From: Gordonia jacobaea
GTDB taxonomy: Bacteria > Actinomycetota > Actinomycetes > Mycobacteriales > Mycobacteriaceae
DNA: 64,000 nt
NCBI RefSeq assembly: GCF_001186365.1
Contig: NZ_LDTZ01000013.1
Span: 558,001 to 622,000 of the forward strand
Direction: 5' to 3'
This document shows, piece by piece, positions 54,416 to 62,079 of the stretch. The translations under genes and the position numbers were made by a program. The notes beneath the pieces are model-generated. The model was not told the DNA's origin. It did not search any database and was given only the letters and a program-made list of their open reading frames with translations. Within the stretch, counting starts at the first letter, position 1; every line of letters begins with the position of its first letter.

Positions 54416-55612
54416 TCAGCTCCGCCGCACGTCATTGTTTCTCAGCGCGCCACCGCTCCGCCGCACGCTCCCGCTCCGCCGCACGCCACCGTAAATGCCG
54501 CACCTCACGATGAGCGGCTGTAACAGCGTGTCGACCGTCCAGCGCGGAAATCGGAAGCGAATTCCGTTGGGGGAGAAGACGTCCAATCCGTTGTCGCTTG
54601 GCCCGAAGACTGATCCCCACCGGTGCTCGGCCGGGTGATATCGGCGAGTCTCGCGGCCGCCGAGATGAGCGAGAACGTTGCGCGCCACCAGACGGTCGGC
54701 GCGGTTGCGAGCCGAGCCACGCAGCGGATCCGTATCGGCGACATCCCCGACGGCGAACACTCCCCGGTACCCGGGCACTCCGAGGTCGGCGTCGACGCGG
54801 ACGAATCCTCGGTCGGTCAGCATGTCCGAAGGCAGCCAGGCTGTATTCGGTGACACTCGGCCGACGGCCCACACGATCGCATCCGCCTCGACCGCCGCTT
54901 GTCCGGTGAGCCAGGTGATCGAACCGGTGCCGATCTCCCCGAGATCGGCGTCGGTTGGCAGCACCGCCCGATGTCCACCGTGTCTGTCGACACCCAGGGA
55001 CTCCAGTCGTCTGGCCACCTTGTGGCGCGTGCGGTCGTGGTGCCGGGGGAGTGGCAGCTCACCGGGATGGTAGAGAGCGACCTCCTTCTTTGGCCAGCGT
55101 CGACGCAGTTGGGCGGCCGAACTGCATGCTGCCGCACCCCCACCGACTACCGCTATGGTCCGAGCGTGCGACAGGCGCTCGTGCACGCCGTGTAGACCGA
55201 TGTCGACGTCGTCGCCGTCTTCGAGGACTGGCTGGCGCCAGAATCCGTTGGCGACGCCCGTCGCGATGACGAGCGCGTCGTAGGTGACTGCCTCAACTGT
55301 TCCCGACGGCGTGCGCAAGCGCAGCGTTCGACGATCGTGATCGAGGTCGACGATCTCACCATGACGGATGTCCACCGTATCGAGTCGACGCATCCGACCG
55401 AACTCGACGCGATAGTCGCGAGCCCACCGCTCCGGGTAGGCGATCCGCAGCCCGACTTCCTGTCCGCTCACCAGTGCGGGCCGCATCGAGACTCCGACGA
55501 CGCTGCTGCGGCGGGCGAGGTGCATCGCGGTGAGCACACCGGAATCGCCCATGCCTGCGACGACGACGCTTCGCGTCCCCCGCTTGTGGACGAGCGGCAC
55601 TGCTGCACTCAC
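54416..55612 (-). CDS. FAD-dependent NAD(P)H oxidoreductase (NDH-2/AIF-like)
   Basis: 398 residues, GTG start. Pyridine-nucleotide disulfide oxidoreductase fold (PF07992): FAD loop AGMGDSGVLTAMHLA, VIATGV, second Rossmann loop VVGGGAAACSSAAQL for NAD(P)H, and GVFAVGDVAD. No redox Cys pair, so it resembles type II NADH dehydrogenases or FSP1-like enzymes more than disulfide reductases. The C-terminus carries repeated VRRS and overlaps nothing. Last gene of a minus-strand operon with DUF1295, lipase-like and YhgE-like genes; start overlaps the DUF1295 stop by 4 bases. Confidence 0.82.
   Translation of the reverse strand: MSAAVPLVHKRGTRSVVVAGMGDSGVLTAMHLARRSSVVGVSMRPALVSGQEVGLRIAYPERWARDYRVEFGRMRRLDTVDIRHGEIVDLDHDRRTLRLRTPSGTVEAVTYDALVIATGVANGFWRQPVLEDGDDVDIGLHGVHERLSHARTIAVVGGGAAACSSAAQLRRRWPKKEVALYHPGELPLPRHHDRTRHKVARRLESLGVDRHGGHRAVLPTDADLGEIGTGSITWLTGQAAVEADAIVWAVGRVSPNTAWLPSDMLTDRGFVRVDADLGVPGYRGVFAVGDVADTDPLRGSARNRADRLVARNVLAHLGGRETRRYHPAEHRWGSVFGPSDNGLDVFSPNGIRFRFPRWTVDTLLQPLIVRCGIYGGVRRSGSVRRSGGALRNNDVRRS
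54419..54484 (-). repeat. Short direct repeats in the 3' end of the FAD oxidoreductase
   Basis: GCTCCGCCGCAC occurs at about 54420, 54455 and 54473 (plus-strand reading). On the minus strand it encodes the repeated VRRS of the C-terminus. Such repeats suggest slippage or a recently grown end. Confidence 0.7.
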
Positions 55613-56526
55613 CCGGGTCGCCCAACACCGTCGGTGGTCCGGGAACTGAGCCGGGGAAGCGGCAGAAATTTTGGCACACGATCGATGACGTCGGCGTAGG
55701 ACGGACGTCGTTCAAGACTGCGCTCTTCCATCATCGGAATGCTCGCCCCGAGGAACATGGCGAGCATCGCGCCCGCACCCACCCACAGCCACCACGCGTC
55801 CGCGGGCGCAGCGGCAATACCGAACAGCAGGATCGACACCCAGAACATGAACTCGCCAAAATAGTTCGGGTGCCGCGACCACGCCCAGAGACCGATGTCG
55901 ACGGTCTGACCGGGCTCGCTCGACCGCCGGAACAGTCTCAACTGTCGGTCGGCGATCGACTCGAGTGCGATCGCCGCGAGACCGACGACGAACGCGACAA
56001 CGCTCAACCACATCAGCCCGGCGTCGGCCCTGGTGAGCGCGACGTACGCCGGGATCATCGCGAGAAACACCTGCAACGTGGGGATGAGGTGAATGGCGAA
56101 GAGATCGGCGACGAACGAGAACCTTCCGGCACGTCGCCGCAGCAACTCGTAGCGCCAATCCTCGTGGACCAGCCCGGGAAACGACCGCACCCAGTTCGCG
56201 GTCAGCCGCACCGCCCAGATCACGAGAACGATGCCGAGGAGGGCACAACGCCACTTCGCTTGGGAGCCACCATGTATGGCGTCGCCCGCGAACCACCAGT
56301 ACAGGGCAAGAAATACCGGGACGACACTCCAGTAGGCGTCGTAGCAACTCGAATTGCCGACCGCCCGGCTCACCACGAAGATGACGAGCGTGGCGAGTAC
56401 ATCGGCAATGAGCGTGTCCGCCCAGAGTTGCCCGACGCTGGGTCCCCATGTCAACCACAGCAACGCCACCGCCAGGGCAACGACGTACGCGGCGGTGATC
56501 ACCACCAACGACGCTCGTCTCCCCAT
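55609..56526 (-). CDS. DUF1295 (steroid-reductase-like) membrane protein
   Basis: 305 residues from ATG 56526; the frame is open upstream but that part overlaps the lipase-like gene and reads as shadow. About seven membrane segments and the DUF1295 end motif WSRHPNYFGEFMFW, shared with 5-alpha-steroid reductases and isoprenylcysteine methyltransferases, where it binds cofactor. TLIADVLATLVIFVVSR and GLVHEDWRYELLRR are also family-like. Enzymatic role unknown. Overlaps the FAD oxidoreductase start by 4 bases, hinting that the soluble flavoprotein and this membrane reductase act together. Confidence 0.85.
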   Translation of the reverse strand: MGRRASLVVITAAYVVALAVALLWLTWGPSVGQLWADTLIADVLATLVIFVVSRAVGNSSCYDAYWSVVPVFLALYWWFAGDAIHGGSQAKWRCALLGIVLVIWAVRLTANWVRSFPGLVHEDWRYELLRRRAGRFSFVADLFAIHLIPTLQVFLAMIPAYVALTRADAGLMWLSVVAFVVGLAAIALESIADRQLRLFRRSSEPGQTVDIGLWAWSRHPNYFGEFMFWVSILLFGIAAAPADAWWLWVGAGAMLAMFLGASIPMMEERSLERRPSYADVIDRVPKFLPLPRLSSRTTDGVGRPG

Positions 56527-56539
56527 AAGAGGGATGGTG

Positions 56540-57838
56540 TCAGGCGACGCCCCACTTCGCGGCGTTTTGGCTGCGACCGGGCGGCAGCGCGCGTCGGGGT
56601 CGCAGATGCTCCAGCAGCCAGCGGTAGACGTCGTCGTCGTTGAGGAGGGTGAAATGGCTCGCCCCACCCAGATGCAGTCCGTGCTCGGTAGTGAATCCGA
56701 CGCTGCGAGCGCGACTTTCGCCGCGACCGCTGGGCGTCAGCACCAATCCGTCGCCGATGAACCTGCCCAGGGGATGGTTGGGATCGCGCGTCAACGATGC
56801 GGTGACGAACAAATGTCGCGCCTGTGGCAGCAGCGGTACCGCGGTGGCGGGATGCTGCCGGAAGGCATCCGGATCCCTCCCACTCCAGTCGTCGTCGACA
56901 AGACTTCCGTGAAAAAGGTCGCGCACTCCTGCGCTGCGTCGTCCGAGCAGGTTGCCGAACGGGGCGGTCACCGAAACCGACCTGAGCGCTCCGGCCGCAA
57001 AGTGCACAGTCCGAGCCAGCGGAGCCCCGAAATGCGGCGTCCCCAAACTCACTGTCTCCGTGACCAATCCGCACCAGTACGCGTCTTGGGTGGCGGCACT
57101 GTGGCAGGCGCTTCGGATGATCAACCCGCCCATCGAATGCCCGATCAGGGTCAGTCGCGACACAGGCACCGGCCATTGGAGCATCAGATCATTGAGTAAT
57201 GCGGCGAGTTCGCGCCCGTTATCGCTGATGTGGCGTCCGGTGTTGAATCGCAGCCGCACCTCGGTCGCGCCGATATCGGTAGCGAGCCGCTCGCCATACG
57301 TCGGGCGGTTACCTCTGCGCCACGCGTGCTCGGACTCCATGAGGCCGTGCAGAAAGACGACGATGTGCCCGGCAGCCTCCGGAAAAGCCGCGCGGAGCGC
57401 TTCGGCCTCGACCGCCACCGGCATACCGTCGACACGGATCGACATCGGCTGGGCGAGCGGCGAGCGCTGGTCGGCGAGCGAGTCGCCGATCAGCCCGTCC
57501 AGAATGGCGAGCACCAGCGCGCCCCGTGAACCCTCCGATGGCGAGTGGCGCGGTTCCGGGAGTGTGGCACCCACCTCAGCGATGGCTTCTAACATTGCCG
57601 ACAACGACTCGTAGGTCGTGTCGGCTACTGCGTCGTGGACCAGATGTGCCGATCGACTCGACGATCCGCCGAGTCGATCGGTCACCCCGAACACACGATC
57701 GGTTACCGCGCGATGCACTTTCGCGACACCGCGGATAGCTCCTGCTAGCTCACTGCACCCCAATTGCGCCAGCGCCGCCAGTTCGGTCGGGGCGACTTTG
57801 TCGGCTGTGGTCACAACCCACAGAGTACAACTGTTCAC
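56540..57838 (-). CDS. Lipase-like alpha/beta hydrolase
   Basis: 432 residues from GTG 57838; a GTG at 57814 (VTTADK) is also plausible. An N-terminal helical part of ~135 residues, then alpha/beta-hydrolase: VVFLHGLMESEHAW oxyanion loop, GHSMGGL nucleophile elbow, and GGASHFTLLND carrying the catalytic His. No signal peptide, so it is probably cytoplasmic or membrane-surface, acting on lipid esters. Second gene of the minus-strand operon, 49 bases after the YhgE-like gene and 13 before DUF1295. Confidence 0.82.
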   Translation of the reverse strand: MNSCTLWVVTTADKVAPTELAALAQLGCSELAGAIRGVAKVHRAVTDRVFGVTDRLGGSSSRSAHLVHDAVADTTYESLSAMLEAIAEVGATLPEPRHSPSEGSRGALVLAILDGLIGDSLADQRSPLAQPMSIRVDGMPVAVEAEALRAAFPEAAGHIVVFLHGLMESEHAWRRGNRPTYGERLATDIGATEVRLRFNTGRHISDNGRELAALLNDLMLQWPVPVSRLTLIGHSMGGLIIRSACHSAATQDAYWCGLVTETVSLGTPHFGAPLARTVHFAAGALRSVSVTAPFGNLLGRRSAGVRDLFHGSLVDDDWSGRDPDAFRQHPATAVPLLPQARHLFVTASLTRDPNHPLGRFIGDGLVLTPSGRGESRARSVGFTTEHGLHLGGASHFTLLNDDDVYRWLLEHLRPRRALPPGRSQNAAKWGVA

Positions 57839-57887
57839 TCACTTGCGGGAGCCCTTGCAGCAACCGCCACCCGAGCACACAGGCAAC

Positions 57888-58961
57888 TCAGGCGTCGACG
57901 GTCTCGCGGTAGCCGAACTCGACGACATCGACATCAGAGACGTGCTTACGGCGCTCACGCCTCAGGCCGAGGCCGTAGAGCGCCAGGCCACCGAGAAGCC
58001 AGCACCCGAGCACGATGAGCGGATGCGCAATGGCGTTGCCGTTGAAGAACACGACATCCCGCAGGAGCGATCCCGTTGCGCCCGGCGGCAGGAGCTGGCC
58101 GATCGCGCCCCACGGGGTGGGCAGTAGTTCAGGGGCGCTCGAGAGTCCGGACAGCGGGTTGCCCAGGAGTATCAGTGCAATGGCCGCGACGACCAGACCC
58201 GGACCCCCGAGCGCTTCCCGAAGGCCGAGCACCGCGAAGCACGTGGCCGCGATTCCGAGCATCGCCGCCAGCGACGTCAGCCAGTAGTTTCCGTCGAACG
58301 TCCCGACGAGGAACTGCAGAATCGCGATCAGCGCGAAGCCACCGACAACAGACACACCCAGCGCCGCGATGATCCGACCACCCGCCGAGCTGATCACGAG
58401 CATGATCACCATCGCACTGATCCAGCCCCCGAGAGCCAGGGGAAGAGCGCCTGCCGCCAATCCGGCACCGCGCGGGTCCTTCGCCGGGAAACTACGCACA
58501 TCGACGACCTGAGTTTGTGCGTGAGTGGCGTCGGCGACACCTTGTCCCATCGTTTCGATCATCGTTGCCACCGTTGGACTCGCCGCAGAGGCGACGAGCA
58601 CAGTGAGGTCTGCGCCGGGCTTGACGACCAGCGCGCCGTAAATCGCGCGCGTCTCGATCGCGTCGCGCGCAGCCACCTCGTCGGAGTATGCCGTGACGTC
58701 GAACGAGTCACCGGTGAGGCGATCGACCTGACTGACCACCTGCTCAGACCCGACGACCCCGATCGGGACGTGATGAGGCGCCGACCGCGCAGCGGGAAGC
58801 GCGAACATCGTGACCATCACCGACAACAGGACTGCGGTTCCGAGCACGACCGCAATCACTCTGACGGGCGCCGGTGGCCCCTTCTTTGCAGGGGTATCGG
58901 TCACGGGAATGTCGGGCGCACTCGTCGCACCGGGCGTCGTGGTGGTTTCATCGGCACTCAT
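57888..58961 (-). CDS. YhgE/Pip-like ABC-2 type membrane protein
   Basis: 357 residues, ATG start. A first helix (VIAVVLGTAVLLSVMVTMFAL), a soluble domain of ~110 residues outside (VPIGVVGSEQVV...), then five helices towards the C-terminus, the plan of YhgE/Pip and MmpS-free ABC-2 permeases. No ATPase accompanies it in the operon. Divergent from the TetR gene across 86 bases containing matching palindromes, so it is a likely target of that repressor. Substrate unknown; drug or lipid efflux fits the context. Confidence 0.8.
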   Translation of the reverse strand: MSADETTTTPGATSAPDIPVTDTPAKKGPPAPVRVIAVVLGTAVLLSVMVTMFALPAARSAPHHVPIGVVGSEQVVSQVDRLTGDSFDVTAYSDEVAARDAIETRAIYGALVVKPGADLTVLVASAASPTVATMIETMGQGVADATHAQTQVVDVRSFPAKDPRGAGLAAGALPLALGGWISAMVIMLVISSAGGRIIAALGVSVVGGFALIAILQFLVGTFDGNYWLTSLAAMLGIAATCFAVLGLREALGGPGLVVAAIALILLGNPLSGLSSAPELLPTPWGAIGQLLPPGATGSLLRDVVFFNGNAIAHPLIVLGCWLLGGLALYGLGLRRERRKHVSDVDVVEFGYRETVDA

Positions 58962-59012
58962 GGCGCCTCCCTCAAATTAGATACGGTTCGTTTCTTAGCA
59001 GAGTAGGACGAT

Positions 59013-59036
59013 CCGATAAGATACGCAACGTATCGG
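59013..59036. promoter_or_regulatory. Candidate TetR operator
   Basis: CCGATAAGATACGCAACGTATCGG holds two nested dyads: GATACG-CAA-CGTATC (59020-59034) and outer CCGATA/TATCGG. A second GATACG half site occurs at 58980-58985, near the start of the divergent YhgE-like gene. The main palindrome ends one base before the AAGGAGA ribosome site of tetR, so binding would block both genes. Confidence 0.7.
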
Positions 59037-59047
59037 AAGGAGATTAT

Positions 59048-59683
59048 GTGACCAGACGTCGCCGTGGCACAGAACTCGAAGCAGACATCTTCGAGGCCGT
59101 CCGTGCCGAGATCACCGAACGCGGATACGCCGGCCTCACCTACGAGGGGGTCGCGGCTGCCGCCGGAACGAGCAAGACCGTCCTGTACCGACGCTGGGAC
59201 ACCAAGGTCGAGATGGTCATGGCAGCAATGGTCGACGTCGCCCGAGAGGTTCTGACCGTCCCGGACACCGGATCGCTCGCCGACGACCTCCGGATGGTCC
59301 TTGCCCGCATGCGGGTGCGGTTGGCCGAGGTGGGTCCCCGGACGATCCGCTCGCTGCTCGCGGATCTGCCCGAGGGTTCCACGGGTTCTGTCATCGGACT
59401 CATCACCACACATGTCGACGAGGTCATGGCTCCCGTGCTCGAGCGCGCTCGCCGACGGGGCGAGCTCGGTCCGCACCCGCTGCCGCCTCGCGCCGCGTCT
59501 CTCCCTTTCGATCTCGCCCGGCACGAGGTCTTCATCGCCGGCAACATGTCCGAGGACACCATCGACCAGATCATCTCGGTATGCGTGATCCCGCTCTGGA
59601 CGACCTGGACAAATACTCCCGAGTCCGATACTCCCGAGACCGACCGCCACATGACTTCGTCGAGAGGGATGACCCACACATGA
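59048..59683 (+). CDS. TetR-family transcriptional regulator
   Basis: 211 residues from GTG 59048, preceded by AAGGAGA at 4-5 bases, which decides the start against the longer open frame. TetR helix-turn-helix: RRRGTELEADIFEAVRAEI then LTYEGVAAAAGTSKTVLYRRW. The C-terminal part is the ligand-binding helical domain (TetR_C type). Stop overlaps the ATG of the UvrA-like gene, and a clear palindrome precedes it, so it should control itself, the UvrA-like gene and the divergent YhgE-like operon. Confidence 0.9.
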   Translation: MTRRRRGTELEADIFEAVRAEITERGYAGLTYEGVAAAAGTSKTVLYRRWDTKVEMVMAAMVDVAREVLTVPDTGSLADDLRMVLARMRVRLAEVGPRTIRSLLADLPEGSTGSVIGLITTHVDEVMAPVLERARRRGELGPHPLPPRAASLPFDLARHEVFIAGNMSEDTIDQIISVCVIPLWTTWTNTPESDTPETDRHMTSSRGMTHT

Positions 59684-62049
59684 GTTCGTCAGCACCGCCG
59701 GCCGCCGCCGATCGTCACGACGAGATACGTGTCGTCGGCGCACGGGTCAACAATCTCAATGACGTGACAGTCGTCCTTCCCAAGCGGCGCCTCACCGTCT
59801 TCACCGGCGTCTCCGGTTCCGGCAAGAGTTCACTCGTCTTCGGCACGGTGGCCGCCGAGTCGCAAAGATTGATCAACGAGACCTACAGCGCATTCGTTCA
59901 GGGATTCATGCCTTCGTTGAATCGGCCGGATGTCGACGTCCTCGACGGACTGACGACCGCAATCATCGTCGACCAGGAGCGTCTCGGTACCGACCCGCGC
60001 TCGACCGTCGGAACGGCGACGGACGCGAACGCGATGCTCCGCATCCTCTTCAGCCGACTCGGGACTCCACACATCGGTTCGGCGCAGGCGTTCTCGTTCA
60101 ACGTCGCGTCTGTCAGTGGCGGGGGCTCCGTCACGACGGAGAAAGCGGGCCGAAAAGTCAAGGAGCAACGGACTTTCGAGGTCGTCGGCGGAATGTGCCC
60201 TCGATGTGAGGGCAGGGGCTCGATCTCGTGTTTCGACCTGACTGCGCTCTACGACGGCTCCAAGTCCATCAACGAAGGCGCGATCACGATCCCCGGCTAC
60301 AGCATGGATGGGTGGTACGGGCGCATCTTCCGCGGCTGCGGCTTCTTCGATCCGGACACACCGATCGACAAGTTCACTGCCCGCCAACTCGACGCCCTGC
60401 TGTACAAGGAACCGACACGCATCAAGATCGACGGCATCAACGTCACCTACGAGGGCCTCATCACCAAGATCGGAAAGTCGTTCCTGGCCAAGGACAAAGA
60501 CGCGCTGCAACCCCACATCCGCGCGTTCGTCGACAGGGCGATCACCTTCTCGGTCTGTCCGGACTGCCAGGGGACTCGACTGTCGGAGAAGGCACGAAGT
60601 TCGACGATCGGTGGCGTCAGCATCGCCGATGCGTGCGCGATGCAGATCACCGATCTCGCCGACTGGGTCGGCTCGCTCGACGAGCCGACACTTGCACCGC
60701 TGCTCGAATCCCTGCGCGCCACGCTCGATTCGTTTGTCGACATCGGTCTCGGATACCTCTCGCTCGACCGTCCGTCCGGGACGCTGTCGGGTGGAGAGGC
60801 GCAGCGTACCAAGATGATTCGCCATCTCGGGTCGGCGCTGACCGACATCACCTACGTCTTCGACGAGCCGACGGTCGGGCTGCATCCACACGACATCGAC
60901 CGTATGAATCGGCTTCTCCTGCAACTGCGGGACAAGGGCAATACGGTGCTGGTCGTCGAACACAAACCCGAGGTCATCGCCATCGCCGACCACATCGTCG
61001 ACCTCGGACCACGCGCGGGGACCGGTGGGGGCAACGTCGTCTTCGAAGGCGGCGTCGACGACCTGCGCGCAAGCGACACGTTGACCGGACGCCACCTCGA
61101 CGACCGCGCCACCCTCAAACCGCAGGTGCGAGAGCCCAATGGAGCGTTGGAGATTCGCGGCGCGAGTTCGCACAACCTGAAGGACGTCGACGTCGACTTC
61201 CCGCTCGGGGTGCTGTGTGTGGTCACCGGCGTGGCCGGCTCCGGGAAGAGCTCTCTTGTCGACGGATCGCTATCGGGCCGAGACGACGTGATCACCGTCG
61301 ACCAATCCGCCATCAAGGGTTCGCGGCGCAGCAGCCCGGCGACGTACACGGGCCTCCTCGAGCCGATCCGGAAGGCTTTCGCGAAGGCAAACGGAGTGAA
61401 ACCCGCTCTCTTCAGCGCCAATTCGGAGGGTGCGTGTCCGAACTGCAAGGGAGCGGGTGTCATCTACACCGATCTCGCGATCATGGCGGGAGTCGCCGTC
61501 ACGTGCGAGGTGTGCGAGGGTAAGCGATTCCAGCCCGGTGTACTCGACTACACGTTCGGCGGTCGCGACATCTCCGAGGTCCTCCACATGTCGGTCGACG
61601 CGGCGCTCGAATTCTTCTCCGCAGGTGAATCGAAAGTGGCTGCGGCACAGAAGATCCTGGAACGGCTCGCCGACGTCGGACTCGGCTATCTCACGATAGG
61701 ACAACCGCTCACGACGCTCTCCGGCGGGGAGAGGCAACGGCTGAAACTCGCGACACACCTCGGGGACAAGGGCGGGATCTTCGTCCTCGACGAGCCGACG
61801 TCAGGTCTGCATCTTGCCGACGTCGAGCAACTGCTGGGGCTCCTCGACGGCCTCGTCGACGGTGGTAGATCGGTGATCGTGATCGAGCATCACCAGGCGG
61901 TGATGGCTCATGCCGATTGGATCGTCGACCTCGGTCCGGGCGCCGGTCACGACGGCGGGCGAGTGGTGTTCGAGGGCACCCCGGCCGATCTCGTCTCAGC
62001 ACGTTCGACGCTGACCGCACAGCATCTCGCCGACTACGTGAAGAACTGA
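59680..62049 (+). CDS. UvrA-like ABC ATPase (drug-resistance type paralogue)
   Basis: 789 residues against about 950-970 for repair UvrA. Two ATPase halves: Walker [11 protein letters not shown] and [10 protein letters not shown], signatures LSGGEAQR and LSGGERQR, Walker [12 protein letters not shown] and [11 protein letters not shown]. Zinc modules CPRCEGRG..., CPDCQGT and CPNC-N19-CEVC are present. The shorter length suggests loss of the UvrB-binding part, as in DrrC of Streptomyces peucetius, which protects from daunorubicin. Coupled to a TetR gene (ATGA), which supports induced self-protection from a DNA-binding compound instead of general repair. Confidence 0.88.
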   Translation: MSSSAPPAAADRHDEIRVVGARVNNLNDVTVVLPKRRLTVFTGVSGSGKSSLVFGTVAAESQRLINETYSAFVQGFMPSLNRPDVDVLDGLTTAIIVDQERLGTDPRSTVGTATDANAMLRILFSRLGTPHIGSAQAFSFNVASVSGGGSVTTEKAGRKVKEQRTFEVVGGMCPRCEGRGSISCFDLTALYDGSKSINEGAITIPGYSMDGWYGRIFRGCGFFDPDTPIDKFTARQLDALLYKEPTRIKIDGINVTYEGLITKIGKSFLAKDKDALQPHIRAFVDRAITFSVCPDCQGTRLSEKARSSTIGGVSIADACAMQITDLADWVGSLDEPTLAPLLESLRATLDSFVDIGLGYLSLDRPSGTLSGGEAQRTKMIRHLGSALTDITYVFDEPTVGLHPHDIDRMNRLLLQLRDKGNTVLVVEHKPEVIAIADHIVDLGPRAGTGGGNVVFEGGVDDLRASDTLTGRHLDDRATLKPQVREPNGALEIRGASSHNLKDVDVDFPLGVLCVVTGVAGSGKSSLVDGSLSGRDDVITVDQSAIKGSRRSSPATYTGLLEPIRKAFAKANGVKPALFSANSEGACPNCKGAGVIYTDLAIMAGVAVTCEVCEGKRFQPGVLDYTFGGRDISEVLHMSVDAALEFFSAGESKVAAAQKILERLADVGLGYLTIGQPLTTLSGGERQRLKLATHLGDKGGIFVLDEPTSGLHLADVEQLLGLLDGLVDGGRSVIVIEHHQAVMAHADWIVDLGPGAGHDGGRVVFEGTPADLVSARSTLTAQHLADYVKN

Positions 62050-62079
62050 ACCGCCCGACTCACCCGGCGCTACGGTGTC

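Noticed and set aside
56527..56667. Longer start for the DUF1295 protein
   Set aside because: Adds 47 residues without membrane or family features and overlaps the lipase-like gene.
59830..61173. Minus-strand open frame of about 450 codons under the UvrA-like gene
   Set aside because: Antisense shadow; the plus strand carries complete ABC ATPase motifs.
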